From Kineosporia babensis (GTDB taxonomy: Bacteria > Actinomycetota > Actinomycetes > Actinomycetales > Kineosporiaceae): a stretch of 64,000 nt of DNA. The DNA lies in contig NZ_JAJOMB010000011.1 in assembly GCF_021129305.1 (NCBI RefSeq), positions 62,001 through 126,000 on the forward strand, written 5' to 3'. The position numbers and the translations under genes were made by a program. A model generated the notes under the pieces. The model made no database searches, was not told where the DNA came from, and saw only the letters and a program-made list of their open reading frames with translations. This document shows positions 56,967-64,000 of the stretch, one piece after another (the stretch's first letter is position 1; every line of letters starts with the position of its first letter).

Positions 56967-57018
56967 GACGGCCAAGTGAACCACTCGGCGGCCATGGACA
57001 CGGGTGGCATCCGCGGAC

Positions 57019-57201
57019 TCAGCGGCGACCGCGGGCCTTGGTCTGGTAGTTCACCGGGCCCGGCAGGTCGACCGAGTGCCGCCGGGTGCGCGAGTTCCAG
57101 GACCAGCGGCCGAGGTGCCAGGTGCGGCTGGTGCCGGTCTTGGACACGTTCAGGCGCAGGAACGGGAGCATCTTGATCCGCTTGCGGAACGTGAAAGGCA
57201 T
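57019..57201 (-). CDS. DUF4236 small protein
   Basis: A 60-residue protein beginning MPFTFRKRIKMLPFLRLNVSKTG, then WHLGRWSWNSRTRRHSVDLPGPVNY. The sequence matches the DUF4236 pattern (short basic beta proteins with FRKR and LRLNVSK-TG). GGGGAG lies 5-6 nt before ATG 57201. Role unknown; often near membrane or stress genes in actinobacteria. Confidence 0.75.
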   Translation of the reverse strand: MPFTFRKRIKMLPFLRLNVSKTGTSRTWHLGRWSWNSRTRRHSVDLPGPVNYQTKARGRR

Positions 57202-57315
57202 GTCTTCTCTCCCCTGCTGCGAAGCCGGTATTTCGATATCCACACCATTGGGGCAATCGGCCGGGCCCGCAATCCGAACCGATCATGGACGTCCGCCGGC
57301 CTCGGTGGGTAACGG

Positions 57316-58209
57316 TCAACTGAGTCGGTCGGTGAGGAAGCGGAGCTGGGCCGGAACCTGGGCGCGCCAGTAGCCGTGGTTGTGCGCACCGTTGCCGATC
57401 GAACCGGCGGGTGTGGGATCGCAGGCTTCGCGATAGCGCTCGGTCTCGGTGCTGAACGGGTCGTCGACGCCGCAGGAGACCGACAGCGGGATGTTCTTCA
57501 CATCCGGCTTGTCGGAGAGGGCTCCCCACCGCTGGAAATCCGCTGCGTCATCGAAAGATCCGGCTGAGGTGGCGGAGGCCTGGGCGAACAGAGCCGGGCT
57601 CGATGCTGCGGCGGCCTTGATCGGCACGAAGCGCTGATGCGAGGATTCCCGGGCCAGGAGCAGAGCACCGAAACCGCCCATCGAGTAGCCCATCACGCCG
57701 AGGTTGGCGGTGTTGAAGCCGAGTTCGGCCACTCGGGGCAGAAGTTCGTCGCTCAGCATGCTCAGGGGGTCGTCGTCATTGGCTCGGGGATGCCAGTACG
57801 CCTCCCCGCCGTCGACCGAGACCACCCCGGCCGGTTTTCCGCCCGCCTCCACGTGCGCGGCCAGAAACTGGTGCATGCCAAGGGAGTCGAACACCGAGTG
57901 CGCGTCGTCCCCGCGGCCGTGCAGCACCAGAATCACCGGAAGTCCGTCCGGTTTCTGGTTCGGTGGCGTGACCCAGCCGAACGTAACCTGAGTGCCCCGC
58001 GCAGCCGAGTCGAACGTCTCAAATTGGGGTTCTGCTCCCCCGGCGTCGGGTACCCCCTCCCCCGCCTGGCCGATCCCCAGTGCTTCGCGCAGGTGGCGGC
58101 GACCAGGCAGGACACCGCTGAGAGATCCGGCCACAGCCGCACCGGACAGCGCGGCACCGGCCGCACCGGTCAGCAGCACACGGCGGGCGATCGGCCGGGA
58201 GTTGAGCAT
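57316..58209 (-). CDS. Secreted alpha/beta hydrolase (esterase-like), Tat signal
   Basis: A 297-residue protein. A twin-arginine-type signal (RRVLLTGAAGAALSG) is present. The body is an alpha/beta hydrolase: LPVILVLHGRGDDAHSVFD, VVSVDGGEAYWHPRANDDDPLSML, GVMGYSMGGFGALLLARE (GxSxG nucleophile Ser) and a C-terminal NGAHNHGYWRAQ with the catalytic His. It resembles esterase-D/feruloyl-esterase-like secreted enzymes. CATAAT on the minus strand is 7 nt before ATG 58209. Likely extracellular; substrate unknown. Confidence 0.88.
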   Translation of the reverse strand: MLNSRPIARRVLLTGAAGAALSGAAVAGSLSGVLPGRRHLREALGIGQAGEGVPDAGGAEPQFETFDSAARGTQVTFGWVTPPNQKPDGLPVILVLHGRGDDAHSVFDSLGMHQFLAAHVEAGGKPAGVVSVDGGEAYWHPRANDDDPLSMLSDELLPRVAELGFNTANLGVMGYSMGGFGALLLARESSHQRFVPIKAAAASSPALFAQASATSAGSFDDAADFQRWGALSDKPDVKNIPLSVSCGVDDPFSTETERYREACDPTPAGSIGNGAHNHGYWRAQVPAQLRFLTDRLS

Positions 58210-58267
58210 GCCGGAGATTATGGCCTGGGCGTCGCTACCGACTGCGGGCTCGGGTTCTCGGGGGGCT

Positions 58268-59080
58268 TCAGACGCCGGAGAGGCTGAGTTTGTAGCCGCC
58301 GCCGGTGGAGAACTGCACGGCCACGGCGAAACGGTCGGCGCGGACCAGGGTTCGGCGGTACTCGGCCGGGCCGGCTGGGCCCTGGGCGCGACGCTCGATG
58401 GCGAAGCCGGGTACTTCGGTGCTGATGCCCAGCAGTTCGCGCTCCTCGACGGTGGGCAGGACGGCGTGGATGATTTCTTCTCCGCCGCCGAGCCGGACTC
58501 CGCAGCGCCGTTCCAGTTCGCGGTAGACGGCGGTGTGGGTGAAGTCAACTTCCAGCAGGGGGGCGGCGAGCGTGGCCGGGAGCCAGACGCGGTCGAAGGC
58601 CAGGGGTTCGTTGTCGGCCAGGCGCACGCGCTCTAGGTAGAACAGTTCGGTGGCGGGGTCGAGGGAAAGCTTGGCGGCGGCTTCGGGGTCGGTGCGGATG
58701 TCGATGGCCCGGACGACGCTGCGCTGTTCCAGGCCTTCGGACTCGACCGAGGCGAAGAGGCTGTAGAGCGCGCCCAGCGGCTGAGTGATCCGGCGGGTGC
58801 CGGTGGCGATGCGGGGGCGGCGGCCGCGCCCGGCGATCACCACGCCCTCGTCGCGCAGCCGGCGCAGGGCCTCGCGGACGGTGTGGCGGCTGACGTCGTA
58901 CGCCTCCACCAGGGCCATCTCGCCGGGGAAGTCCGAGGTGAACTGGCCCTCGTTGAGCCGACGGCGCAGGTCGGCGTGCACTTGGGCCCACAGCGGCAGC
59001 GGGTCGGAACGGTCGATCACCGCCGACCAGATGCCCGGGGCCGGAACCTCGTCCTCGGTCTGCACGCTCGTGACCACCAT
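58268..59080 (-). CDS. GntR family regulator with UTRA domain
   Basis: A 270-residue regulator of the HutC subfamily. N-terminal wHTH: PLPLWAQVHADLRRRLNEGQFTSDFPGEMALVEAYDVSRHTVREALRRLRDEGVVIAGRGRRPRI. The C-terminal UTRA domain has LFYLERVRLADNEPLAFDRVWLP and FAIERRAQGPAGPAEYRRTLVRADRF. Divergent from the MBL-rhodanese gene with inverted repeats between them, so it probably represses that gene and itself. ATG 59080 is used, with GGAG directly before it. Confidence 0.9.
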   Translation of the reverse strand: MVVTSVQTEDEVPAPGIWSAVIDRSDPLPLWAQVHADLRRRLNEGQFTSDFPGEMALVEAYDVSRHTVREALRRLRDEGVVIAGRGRRPRIATGTRRITQPLGALYSLFASVESEGLEQRSVVRAIDIRTDPEAAAKLSLDPATELFYLERVRLADNEPLAFDRVWLPATLAAPLLEVDFTHTAVYRELERRCGVRLGGGEEIIHAVLPTVEERELLGISTEVPGFAIERRAQGPAGPAEYRRTLVRADRFAVAVQFSTGGGYKLSLSGV

Positions 59081-59111
59081 CGCTCCGTTGCCGTCGTCCG
59101 CTCGGGCGCCT

Positions 59112-59132
59112 AATGTACGGACATTCGGATGT
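59112..59132. promoter_or_regulatory. GntR candidate operator
   Basis: AATGT-ACGG-ACATT (59112-59125) and ACAT-TCGG-ATGT (59121-59132) overlap, giving three half-sites with AATGT/ACATT-like arms. TACATT (minus strand, -10-like) lies inside, so bound GntR would block both genes. Confidence 0.5.
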
Positions 59133-59159
59133 ACCAGCAATACGCGGGAGCGTGAGCAC

Positions 59160-60488
59160 GTGATCCAGGTGGACGTGATCGAGACCAGTGAGCTGGGCGA
59201 CCGCAGCTACATCGCCCACGACGGCCGCAGCGCCGTGGTGATCGACCCGCAGCGGGACATCGACCGGGTCCTGGAACTGCTCGAGCGCAAGGGCCTGACC
59301 TGCAAGCTCGTGCTGGAGACGCACATCCACAACGACTACGTCACCGGGGGCTACGAGCTGGCCCGGCTCACCGGCGCGGTGTACGGGGTGAACCGGGACG
59401 ACGAGGTGAGCTTCGAACGGCATCCGATCACGGACGGGGACGTGCTCACGGCCGGCGACATCCGGGTGCGGGTGCTGGCCACTCCCGGCCACACCGACAC
59501 GCACCTGGCGTACGTGGTGGAGGACGCGATCGCGTTCACCGGCGGGTCGTTGCTGTTCGGCAGCGTCGGGCGCACCGATCTGGTCGACCCGGCCCGCACC
59601 GTGGAACTCACCCACGCCCAGTACCGCTCGGCCCACCGCCTGGCCCACGAACTGGCCGACGAGGTGCAGGTCATGCCCACCCACGGGTTCGGCAGCTTCT
59701 GCTCGGCGGGCGCGGCCACCGGCGGCTCGGCCAGCACCATCGGTGAGCAGAAGCAGCAGAACGACGCGCTGCTGGAGACCGACGAGAACGCTTTCGTACA
59801 GCGGTTGGTGGCCGGGCTGACCGCGTACCCGGCCTACTACGTGCACATGGGTGTGCGGAACCGGCAGGGGCCGGGCCCGGTGGACCTGTCGGTGGCCGAG
59901 CCGGTACAGGCCGAGGAGTTGCACCGCCGGATCGCGGCCGGGGAATGGGTGGTGGACCTACGCGATCGCACGGCCTACGCCGCCGGGCACCTGGCCGGCA
60001 CGGTGAGTTTCGACCTGGGCGGGCCGTTCACCACCTATCTGGGCTGGCTGATGCCCTGGGGCGCGCCGCTCACGCTGATCGGGGAGAGCCAGGAACAGAT
60101 CGCCGAGGCGCAGCGGCAGCTGGTGCGGATCGGGATCGACCGGCCGGATGCCACTGCCTTCGGAGCGATTTCGGCCTTCACCGACAAGCCCGAGACCTAC
60201 CGCAAGGCCGGCTTCGCCGAACTGGCCGAGGCCGAGGTGGTGCTGGACGTGCGCCGGGACGACGAACGGGCGGCCAGCCACATCCCCGGCTCCGCCCACG
60301 TCCCCCTGCACCGCCTGCTCACCGAACTCGACACGCTGCCGCCGGGCGAGCTGTGGGTGCACTGCGTGAGCGGTTACCGTTCCTCGATCGCGGCCGGCCT
60401 GCTGCGCCGGGCCGGGCGCGACGTGGTCTGGGTGGCCGACGACTACGCCAACGCGGTCAGCGCCGGGCTCACCCGGGAAACCGCCTGA
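59160..60488 (+). CDS. MBL-fold persulfide dioxygenase-like protein with two rhodanese domains
   Basis: A 442-residue protein. Residues 1-230: MBL fold with THIHNDYVTGG (metal site HxHxD, unusual Tyr after Asp), LATPGHTDTHLAYV and MPTHGFGS, as in ETHE1-type persulfide dioxygenases of actinobacteria. Residues about 250-340: rhodanese-like domain whose expected Cys position is ILGE-type LIGESQEQ, so no catalytic Cys. Residues about 355-440: second rhodanese domain with VHCVSGYRSSIAAGLL, which keeps the active Cys. It is thought to handle sulfane sulfur. GTG 59160 follows GGGAG by 9 nt. Divergent from and probably regulated by GntR. Confidence 0.88.
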   Translation: MIQVDVIETSELGDRSYIAHDGRSAVVIDPQRDIDRVLELLERKGLTCKLVLETHIHNDYVTGGYELARLTGAVYGVNRDDEVSFERHPITDGDVLTAGDIRVRVLATPGHTDTHLAYVVEDAIAFTGGSLLFGSVGRTDLVDPARTVELTHAQYRSAHRLAHELADEVQVMPTHGFGSFCSAGAATGGSASTIGEQKQQNDALLETDENAFVQRLVAGLTAYPAYYVHMGVRNRQGPGPVDLSVAEPVQAEELHRRIAAGEWVVDLRDRTAYAAGHLAGTVSFDLGGPFTTYLGWLMPWGAPLTLIGESQEQIAEAQRQLVRIGIDRPDATAFGAISAFTDKPETYRKAGFAELAEAEVVLDVRRDDERAASHIPGSAHVPLHRLLTELDTLPPGELWVHCVSGYRSSIAAGLLRRAGRDVVWVADDYANAVSAGLTRETA

Positions 60489-60884
60489 TCAGTCGGTTTT
60501 CGTGGTGCTGGTGAGGCAGATGAGGTTGCCGCAGGTGTCGTCCAGCACGGCCATCGTCATCGGCCCCAGGTCGGCCGGCTCCTGGGTGAAGCGCACGCCG
60601 AGGGCGAGCAGCCGCTGGTACTCGGCCCGGCAGTCGTCCACGGCGAAGCTGGCGAACGGGATGCCGTCGGTCTTCAGCGCCTGCTGGAAGGGCTGCGCGG
60701 CCGGGTGTTTGGCCGGTTCGAGCAGCAGCTCCACGCCGTTCTCGTCGCCGGCCGCGGTGAGCGTGAGCCAGCGGTCCGGGCCGTACGGCAGGTCGTTCTT
60801 CACCACGAAACCCAGCTTCCCCGTGTAGAACTCCCGGGCCTTGTCCTGGTCGTCCACGAAGACGCTGGTCAGATGGATGCGCAT
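60489..60884 (-). CDS. VOC superfamily (glyoxalase/bleomycin-resistance-like) protein
   Basis: A 131-residue protein: HLTSVFVDDQDKAREFYTGKLGFVVKND (first beta-alpha-beta), VELLLEPAKHPAAQPFQQAL, and the second module GIPFASFAVDDCRAEYQRLLALGVRFTQEP with DTCGNLICLTS. The fold binds metal via His/Glu in such proteins, and many act on small metabolites or bind drugs. Substrate unknown. A TAGCCT lies 8 nt before ATG 60884, so a leaderless start is possible but weaker than elsewhere. It is convergent with the MBL-rhodanese gene. Confidence 0.85.
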   Translation of the reverse strand: MRIHLTSVFVDDQDKAREFYTGKLGFVVKNDLPYGPDRWLTLTAAGDENGVELLLEPAKHPAAQPFQQALKTDGIPFASFAVDDCRAEYQRLLALGVRFTQEPADLGPMTMAVLDDTCGNLICLTSTTKTD

Positions 60885-60895
60885 GACCGGTGAGG

Positions 60896-61219
60896 CTACA
60901 CGCGGGTGAGCTCGTAGTTGCCGTTCGCGCTGCCTTCCGGATCGATCCGCTGCATCACCTTGAACGCGGTCCGCAGCACCTGCGGGTCGTGGGTGGCGCC
61001 GGCCTGGGTCAGCCCGGCGATCAGTTCCTCGCGGTCGGACTCGGGCTGGTTCACGTACTCCTCCAGCGCCTGCAACGCCCCGGGCCGGCCGGCCAGGCGC
61101 TCGCGCAGCACCGAGTACAGACTGGTGAAGTCGTCCTCGACGGCACCCAGCATGGTGTTGGTCTCGGCCTTCGACTCCCCGGCGACGACCGCCGTGAGAA
61201 TCAGCGACATCGGTTCCAT
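60896..61219 (-). CDS. Small protein of unknown function
   Basis: A 107-residue protein: MEPMSLILTAVVAGESKAETNTMLGAVEDDFTSLYSVLRERLAG, then ALQALEEYVNQPESDREELIAGLTQAG. It is helical with an acidic-basic pattern. It is not recognised as a named family, although its short size and N-terminal strand recall effector-associated small components. AGAGGG lies 5 nt before ATG 61219. The gene is divergent from 61340-61609. Confidence 0.55.
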   Translation of the reverse strand: MEPMSLILTAVVAGESKAETNTMLGAVEDDFTSLYSVLRERLAGRPGALQALEEYVNQPESDREELIAGLTQAGATHDPQVLRTAFKVMQRIDPEGSANGNYELTRV

Positions 61220-61339
61220 GATCACCCTCTGCGTACCTCGACGGCTCCTGACCGGTTCGATTCTGGTCGCCGGCCGCTGCGGTCGCACCTCGGGCCGGTA
61301 GCTCCCATACTGGGCAGCCACCGGATCAGGAGGCCGACC

Positions 61340-61609
61340 GTGACCCAGCCCCGCGTCAAGATCGATCCCGAAACCTCGCTCGGGCCGGTCGAAAAGCTGC
61401 GCGAACCGTTGGAGGACCAGCTCAGCTCCGCCTTGCAGGTGGCGGTGCAGAAGGTGGACAAACGTTACGCCGGCGAGAGCCTGGACGAGGTGCAGCACGA
61501 CCTGCTCGAGACCACCAAGGCCGGGCTGCACCCGGACGTGGCCGAGGCGTTCCGGCCGAACCAGGCGCAGCTGCGCGACGTGGCGGCGGGGATCGTCGAG
61601 GAGGAGTGA
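61340..61609 (+). CDS. Small conserved hypothetical protein
   Basis: An 89-residue protein: MTQPRVKIDPETSLGPVEKLREPLEDQL, then VQKVDKRYAGESLDEVQHDLLETTKAGLHPDVAEAF. It is helical, with no motif recognised. GTG 61340 follows AGGAGG by 6 nt. Its stop overlaps the next start by 4 bp (GTGA), so the two small proteins are made together. Confidence 0.6.
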   Translation: MTQPRVKIDPETSLGPVEKLREPLEDQLSSALQVAVQKVDKRYAGESLDEVQHDLLETTKAGLHPDVAEAFRPNQAQLRDVAAGIVEEE

Positions 61610-61908
61610 ACCTCACCCCGGACGGGCACCATGTGCTGATCAAGGGCCGTAAGTGGCGGGCCACCGACCCGGAACTGCCCGAAGAGGTCGGCGCGGTGCT
61701 GCGCAAGGAACTGATGAGTGCCCGGCGAGCGGTGGGCGCGGCCCTGAAGGCCGAGAACACTGAAGCCGAGCGGGCCGCCCGCGACCGGGTGCAGCGGGCC
61801 AAGGTTGCCCTGGGCGAGCGCGGTACTCCGTGGTGGGAACAGGATTCGGACGATCGGAAGACGCGCTGGGAACCGCTGTATCGCGAGCTCAGCGGAAATG
61901 GAAGTTAA
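61606..61908 (+). CDS. Small conserved hypothetical protein (TPDGHHVLI-type)
   Basis: A 100-residue protein beginning MNLTPDGHHVLIKGRKWRATDPELPEEVGAVLRKELMSARRAVGAALK, with later ERAARDRVQRAKVALGERGTPWWEQ. Near-identical short proteins occur in Streptomyces and relatives, often annotated as a Tol-type biopolymer transporter, but no transport feature is visible. GTG 61606 overlaps the stop of 61340-61609 by 4 bp. Function unknown. Confidence 0.65.
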   Translation: MNLTPDGHHVLIKGRKWRATDPELPEEVGAVLRKELMSARRAVGAALKAENTEAERAARDRVQRAKVALGERGTPWWEQDSDDRKTRWEPLYRELSGNGS

Positions 61909-62139
61909 GTTTTTCCACCCGGCCCACTCCTAACCGGACCTGGGAATCCCGGGTACCACGAGCGTCCGCTGGTAGATCGCCCGCAAACCACCTGGCCGCG
62001 CTTCGGCATAACGTAAATCCGGCCCATTAATTCACGGTCAAACGGCCGTCCCGGCGGTCCCGGGCGAAATTGACCCGGCACGGTCACGGCTGCGAAGTTG
62101 CTGAGGGTTCATCCCGCTCGGACAACTTCGGGAGTTGCT

Positions 62140-63300
62140 GTGAAACGTCGCCGCGCAACAGTTCTGCTCAGTGCTCTGGCTCTGGTCGGGGCCGGCCTGG
62201 CGGTCGCCGTGCCGTCGCTGACGGCGAATCCGGCGGTGGCGGCCGAGGCGTGCGGCAGCGGTAGTTTCCAGGCCGAGGTGGTCAAGAGCGGCTCCACGTG
62301 GACGGCCAGGAACGGCAGCCGCACCGTGTACACCGGCTCGGACATGCTGAGCGCGGTGCAGGGCGGGATCAACAGCCTCACCGCCAACCGCACCGCCAAG
62401 GAACGCGTGGTGGTGCGGGGCGACGGCTCGATGCCCGCGAACCAGCGGATCCGGATGGCCAGCTACACCACGCTGGACTTCTGCGGCACGATCACCACCA
62501 CCGGCTCCGGGGCGACCGACATGGCCCCGATCTACGGCCGCGGCATCACCGACGTCGAGGTGCAGCATCTGAACGTGAAGGGCGCGCCCTGGTACGGCAT
62601 CTTCATGCGCCAGGTGAACAACCTCACCCTGGGCCAGATCACGATGGATCTGCCCGGCGGCGGGATCGGGGTGCGGGTGGACAACAACAACGCCACCGCG
62701 TTCTCCAGGAACTTCACGCTGGACACGCTGAGCGTGCAGAACGCCGGCTCACACGCGCTGGAGACCTACGGCATCGACGGGGTCAAGGTCGGCACCGTCA
62801 CCGCCCGGAACGTGGGCGAGTCCGGGGTACTGCTGAACCGCACGATCAACGCCACGATCGGCACCGTGGACGCGGAGAACGCGGGCGCCGGGACCGGATA
62901 CGCGGCGTTCCGGATGGCCAACCGCAACGGTCTGGTCGGCTCCTCGTACCCCACGAACATCAAGGTCGGCACGGTGAAGGCGCGCGGCGGCGGCCGGGGC
63001 ATCTTCTGTGTCTCGGAGAGCGGCGGAGCGACGATCGACAAGGTGGACATCAGTGGCACCGGCAACAACGCGGTGCTCATCGAGAACTGTCACAACGTGG
63101 ACATCGCACCCGGTGGCGGGACCATCGCCGGGCCCGGTAACGTCCGTCTCGCAGCGCGCTCGGAGTTCGCCAACAACACCGGCATCACGCTGCGGAACTT
63201 CACCCTGTCGAACAGCAGCCTGGTCGAGAACCCGTGCGTCAGCGGTGGGCTCAGCTATTCCGGGGTGAAGGTGAGCAACTCCTCGGTCAGCCGCTGCTGA
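62140..63300 (+). CDS. Secreted right-handed parallel beta-helix protein
   Basis: A 386-residue secreted protein with signal peptide (MKRRRATVLLSALALVGAGLAVAVPSLTANPAVAAEACG). Repeating short strands with regular turns (TLDFCGTITTTGSGA, VQHLNVKGAPWYGIFMRQVNNLTLGQIT, GTVTARNVGESGVLLNRTINATIGTV) give the coils of a parallel beta-helix, as in pectate-lyase-type or carbohydrate-binding folds. No catalytic signature seen, so it is called non-enzymatic or unknown. GTG 62140 follows GGGAG by 5 nt. A long terminator follows. Confidence 0.8.
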   Translation: MKRRRATVLLSALALVGAGLAVAVPSLTANPAVAAEACGSGSFQAEVVKSGSTWTARNGSRTVYTGSDMLSAVQGGINSLTANRTAKERVVVRGDGSMPANQRIRMASYTTLDFCGTITTTGSGATDMAPIYGRGITDVEVQHLNVKGAPWYGIFMRQVNNLTLGQITMDLPGGGIGVRVDNNNATAFSRNFTLDTLSVQNAGSHALETYGIDGVKVGTVTARNVGESGVLLNRTINATIGTVDAENAGAGTGYAAFRMANRNGLVGSSYPTNIKVGTVKARGGGRGIFCVSESGGATIDKVDISGTGNNAVLIENCHNVDIAPGGGTIAGPGNVRLAARSEFANNTGITLRNFTLSNSSLVENPCVSGGLSYSGVKVSNSSVSRC

Positions 63301-63310
63301 CCCCCTGATC

Positions 63311-63356
63311 GCCGGTGGAGGCGGGCGCCGATGCCCCGGATCCCGTCTCCACCGGC
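63311..63356 (+). terminator. Hairpin terminator of the beta-helix gene
   Basis: GCCGGTGGAGGCGGG / CCCGTCTCCACCGGC, 15-bp stem with one mismatch (G.U in the RNA) and a 16-nt loop, followed by TCTTCCTCC. Confidence 0.75.
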
Positions 63357-63389
63357 TCTTCCTCCTAAAACCGGTCGGGCCCGGAAGGC

Positions 63390-63770
63390 TCAGTTGGGCG
63401 TGAACAGGCCCTGGATGCCGACCACCACGGCGATCAGCCCGAAGATGGCCAGGATCAGCGGGGCCCCCTCGGGGGTGGCGCTCTGGCTGCGCAGCGGCGG
63501 CCGGCCGGTGATCTTGTCCCACAGCAGGATCACCCCGACGGCCACCCCGACCACCTCGAAGTGGAACAGGTGCGGGCCGCTGACCAGGTGCACGATCAGG
63601 TAGTAGCCGCCGGTCACCAGCGCCACCACGCCGACGATCCAGGCCCACGGATCGATCCGGGCGATCAGCCCGGCGCCCCGCTCACCACCCCGGGGCAGCA
63701 TCCGCAGCAGAGGCAGGCCGAGCAGCAGCCCGCCGACGATGGTGGACAGGTCGAGCAGGAGAGCGATCAC
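63390..63770 (-). CDS. Small membrane protein of unknown function
   Basis: A 126-residue protein with four hydrophobic segments (MIALLLDLSTIVGGLLLGLPLLRML, IVGVVALVTGGYYLIVHLV, FEVVGVAVGVILLWDKITG, PLILAIFGLIAVVVGIQGLF). No family recognised. GTG 63770 follows GGAG by 8 nt. Possibly an integral membrane protein of the DUF4149/TMEM type, but this is a guess. Confidence 0.55.
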   Translation of the reverse strand: MIALLLDLSTIVGGLLLGLPLLRMLPRGGERGAGLIARIDPWAWIVGVVALVTGGYYLIVHLVSGPHLFHFEVVGVAVGVILLWDKITGRPPLRSQSATPEGAPLILAIFGLIAVVVGIQGLFTPN

Positions 63771-63926
63771 CGTGAGCTCCGGATGGCCGATGGGACGTCG
63801 AGGCGCTCAGGTCGGTGAGCCCCAAAACCGTAGCAGAACGTGATCAATCCGCAGGTTCACGACCGTGAACGGGCAGGGGACGGCCCGGCGCACTACCATC
63901 CGGAGTCACGTGACGGAGGGGGAACC

Positions 63927-64000
63927 ATGCACGTGCACATGGTGGTGTGGGGCGAGCCCGGGGAGCAGCATGTCGCCTCGCTGGAGAGCTGGCTGCAGCT
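63927..64000 (+). CDS. Small unknown protein, 5' end only (partial)
   Basis: Twenty-four codons: MHVHMVVWGEPGEQHV, then ASLESWLQ, running off the window. GGAGGGGG precedes the ATG. The W-GE...ESWL pattern resembles the start of effector-associated constant component 1 (EACC1) proteins of actinobacterial conflict systems, but only 24 residues are available. Speculative. Confidence 0.4.
   Translation, partial: MHVHMVVWGEPGEQHVASLESWLQ

Noticed and set aside
1-64000. tRNA, rRNA, CRISPR arrays, insertion sequences and attachment sites
   Set aside because: Scanned by eye on both strands; no cloverleaf-like tRNA, no direct-repeat/spacer array and no transposase or integrase motif was found.

Overview
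The window comes from a high-GC actinobacterium. The coding bias is strong (G/C at third positions), GTG and TTG starts are frequent, many genes look leaderless, and the gene families are typical of Actinomycetota: a GAF-ANTAR regulator, a WYL regulator, NarL-type two-component pairs, an OleBC fusion, an AHSA1/ArsR/DUF899 operon, DUF4236 and a TIGR02569-like kinase. A Kineosporia-like relative is plausible, but I cannot prove the genus from the sequence alone. No rRNA, tRNA, CRISPR array, transposase or phage gene was recognised. The window reads as ordinary chromosome rich in secreted enzymes and regulators.

Layout. 1-9 kb: end of a secreted FlgD/Ig-like protein, a secreted beta-rich protein, two tandem sulfatase lipoproteins, a divergent MarR/EamA pair with its operator, and two secreted or lipoprotein zinc metalloproteases (one carrying an F5/8C domain). 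9-11.5 kb: a BLUF blue-light sensor coupled to a small SH3-like-domain protein, a TM2 membrane protein and a second copy of the SH3-like domain. 11.8-16.9 kb: a complete oleA-oleBC-oleD operon for long-chain olefins. 17-22.4 kb: a membrane protein, a GGDEF cyclase, a WYL regulator, a two-component system whose kinase is frameshifted, and a secreted serine hydrolase. 23.5-32.4 kb: a large secreted protein, a second two-component system, a kinase-like protein, RNase Z, an ANTAR regulator and a methyltransferase. 32.4-48.3 kb: two lysyl-oxidase-like secreted proteins, a GNAT, a lytic transglycosylase with a structured upstream region, an AraC regulator, DUF4126, an SGNH hydrolase, a three-gene two-component operon with one degenerate kinase, an RTX-type secreted protein and the AHSA1/ArsR/DUF899 operon. 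48.4-64 kb: a MerR regulator fused to a DNA polymerase III beta-clamp-like domain, two tandem DoxX proteins, a zinc-ribbon membrane protein, a second MerR, an AlkZ-like protein, an alpha-amylase, SRPBCC, DUF4236, an esterase, a GntR regulator divergent from an MBL-rhodanese protein, small proteins and a beta-helix secreted protein.

How genes work together. Operons are marked by 4-bp GTGA/ATGA overlaps (oleA/oleBC/oleD, kinase/regulator pairs, ArsR/DUF899, SH3-like/BLUF). At least 16 genes have a -10-like hexamer (NANNNT) 6-7 nt before the start codon and no Shine-Dalgarno, which suggests leaderless transcripts and fixes several starts. Regulator genes sit beside clear inverted repeats (MarR, ArsR, MerR, GntR). 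The most unusual items are the MerR-sliding-clamp fusion, the face-to-face leaderless MarR/EamA promoters sharing one palindrome, the degenerate kinase inside the third two-component operon, the BLUF/SH3-like locus and the helically phased GGTCC repeats upstream of two leaderless genes.
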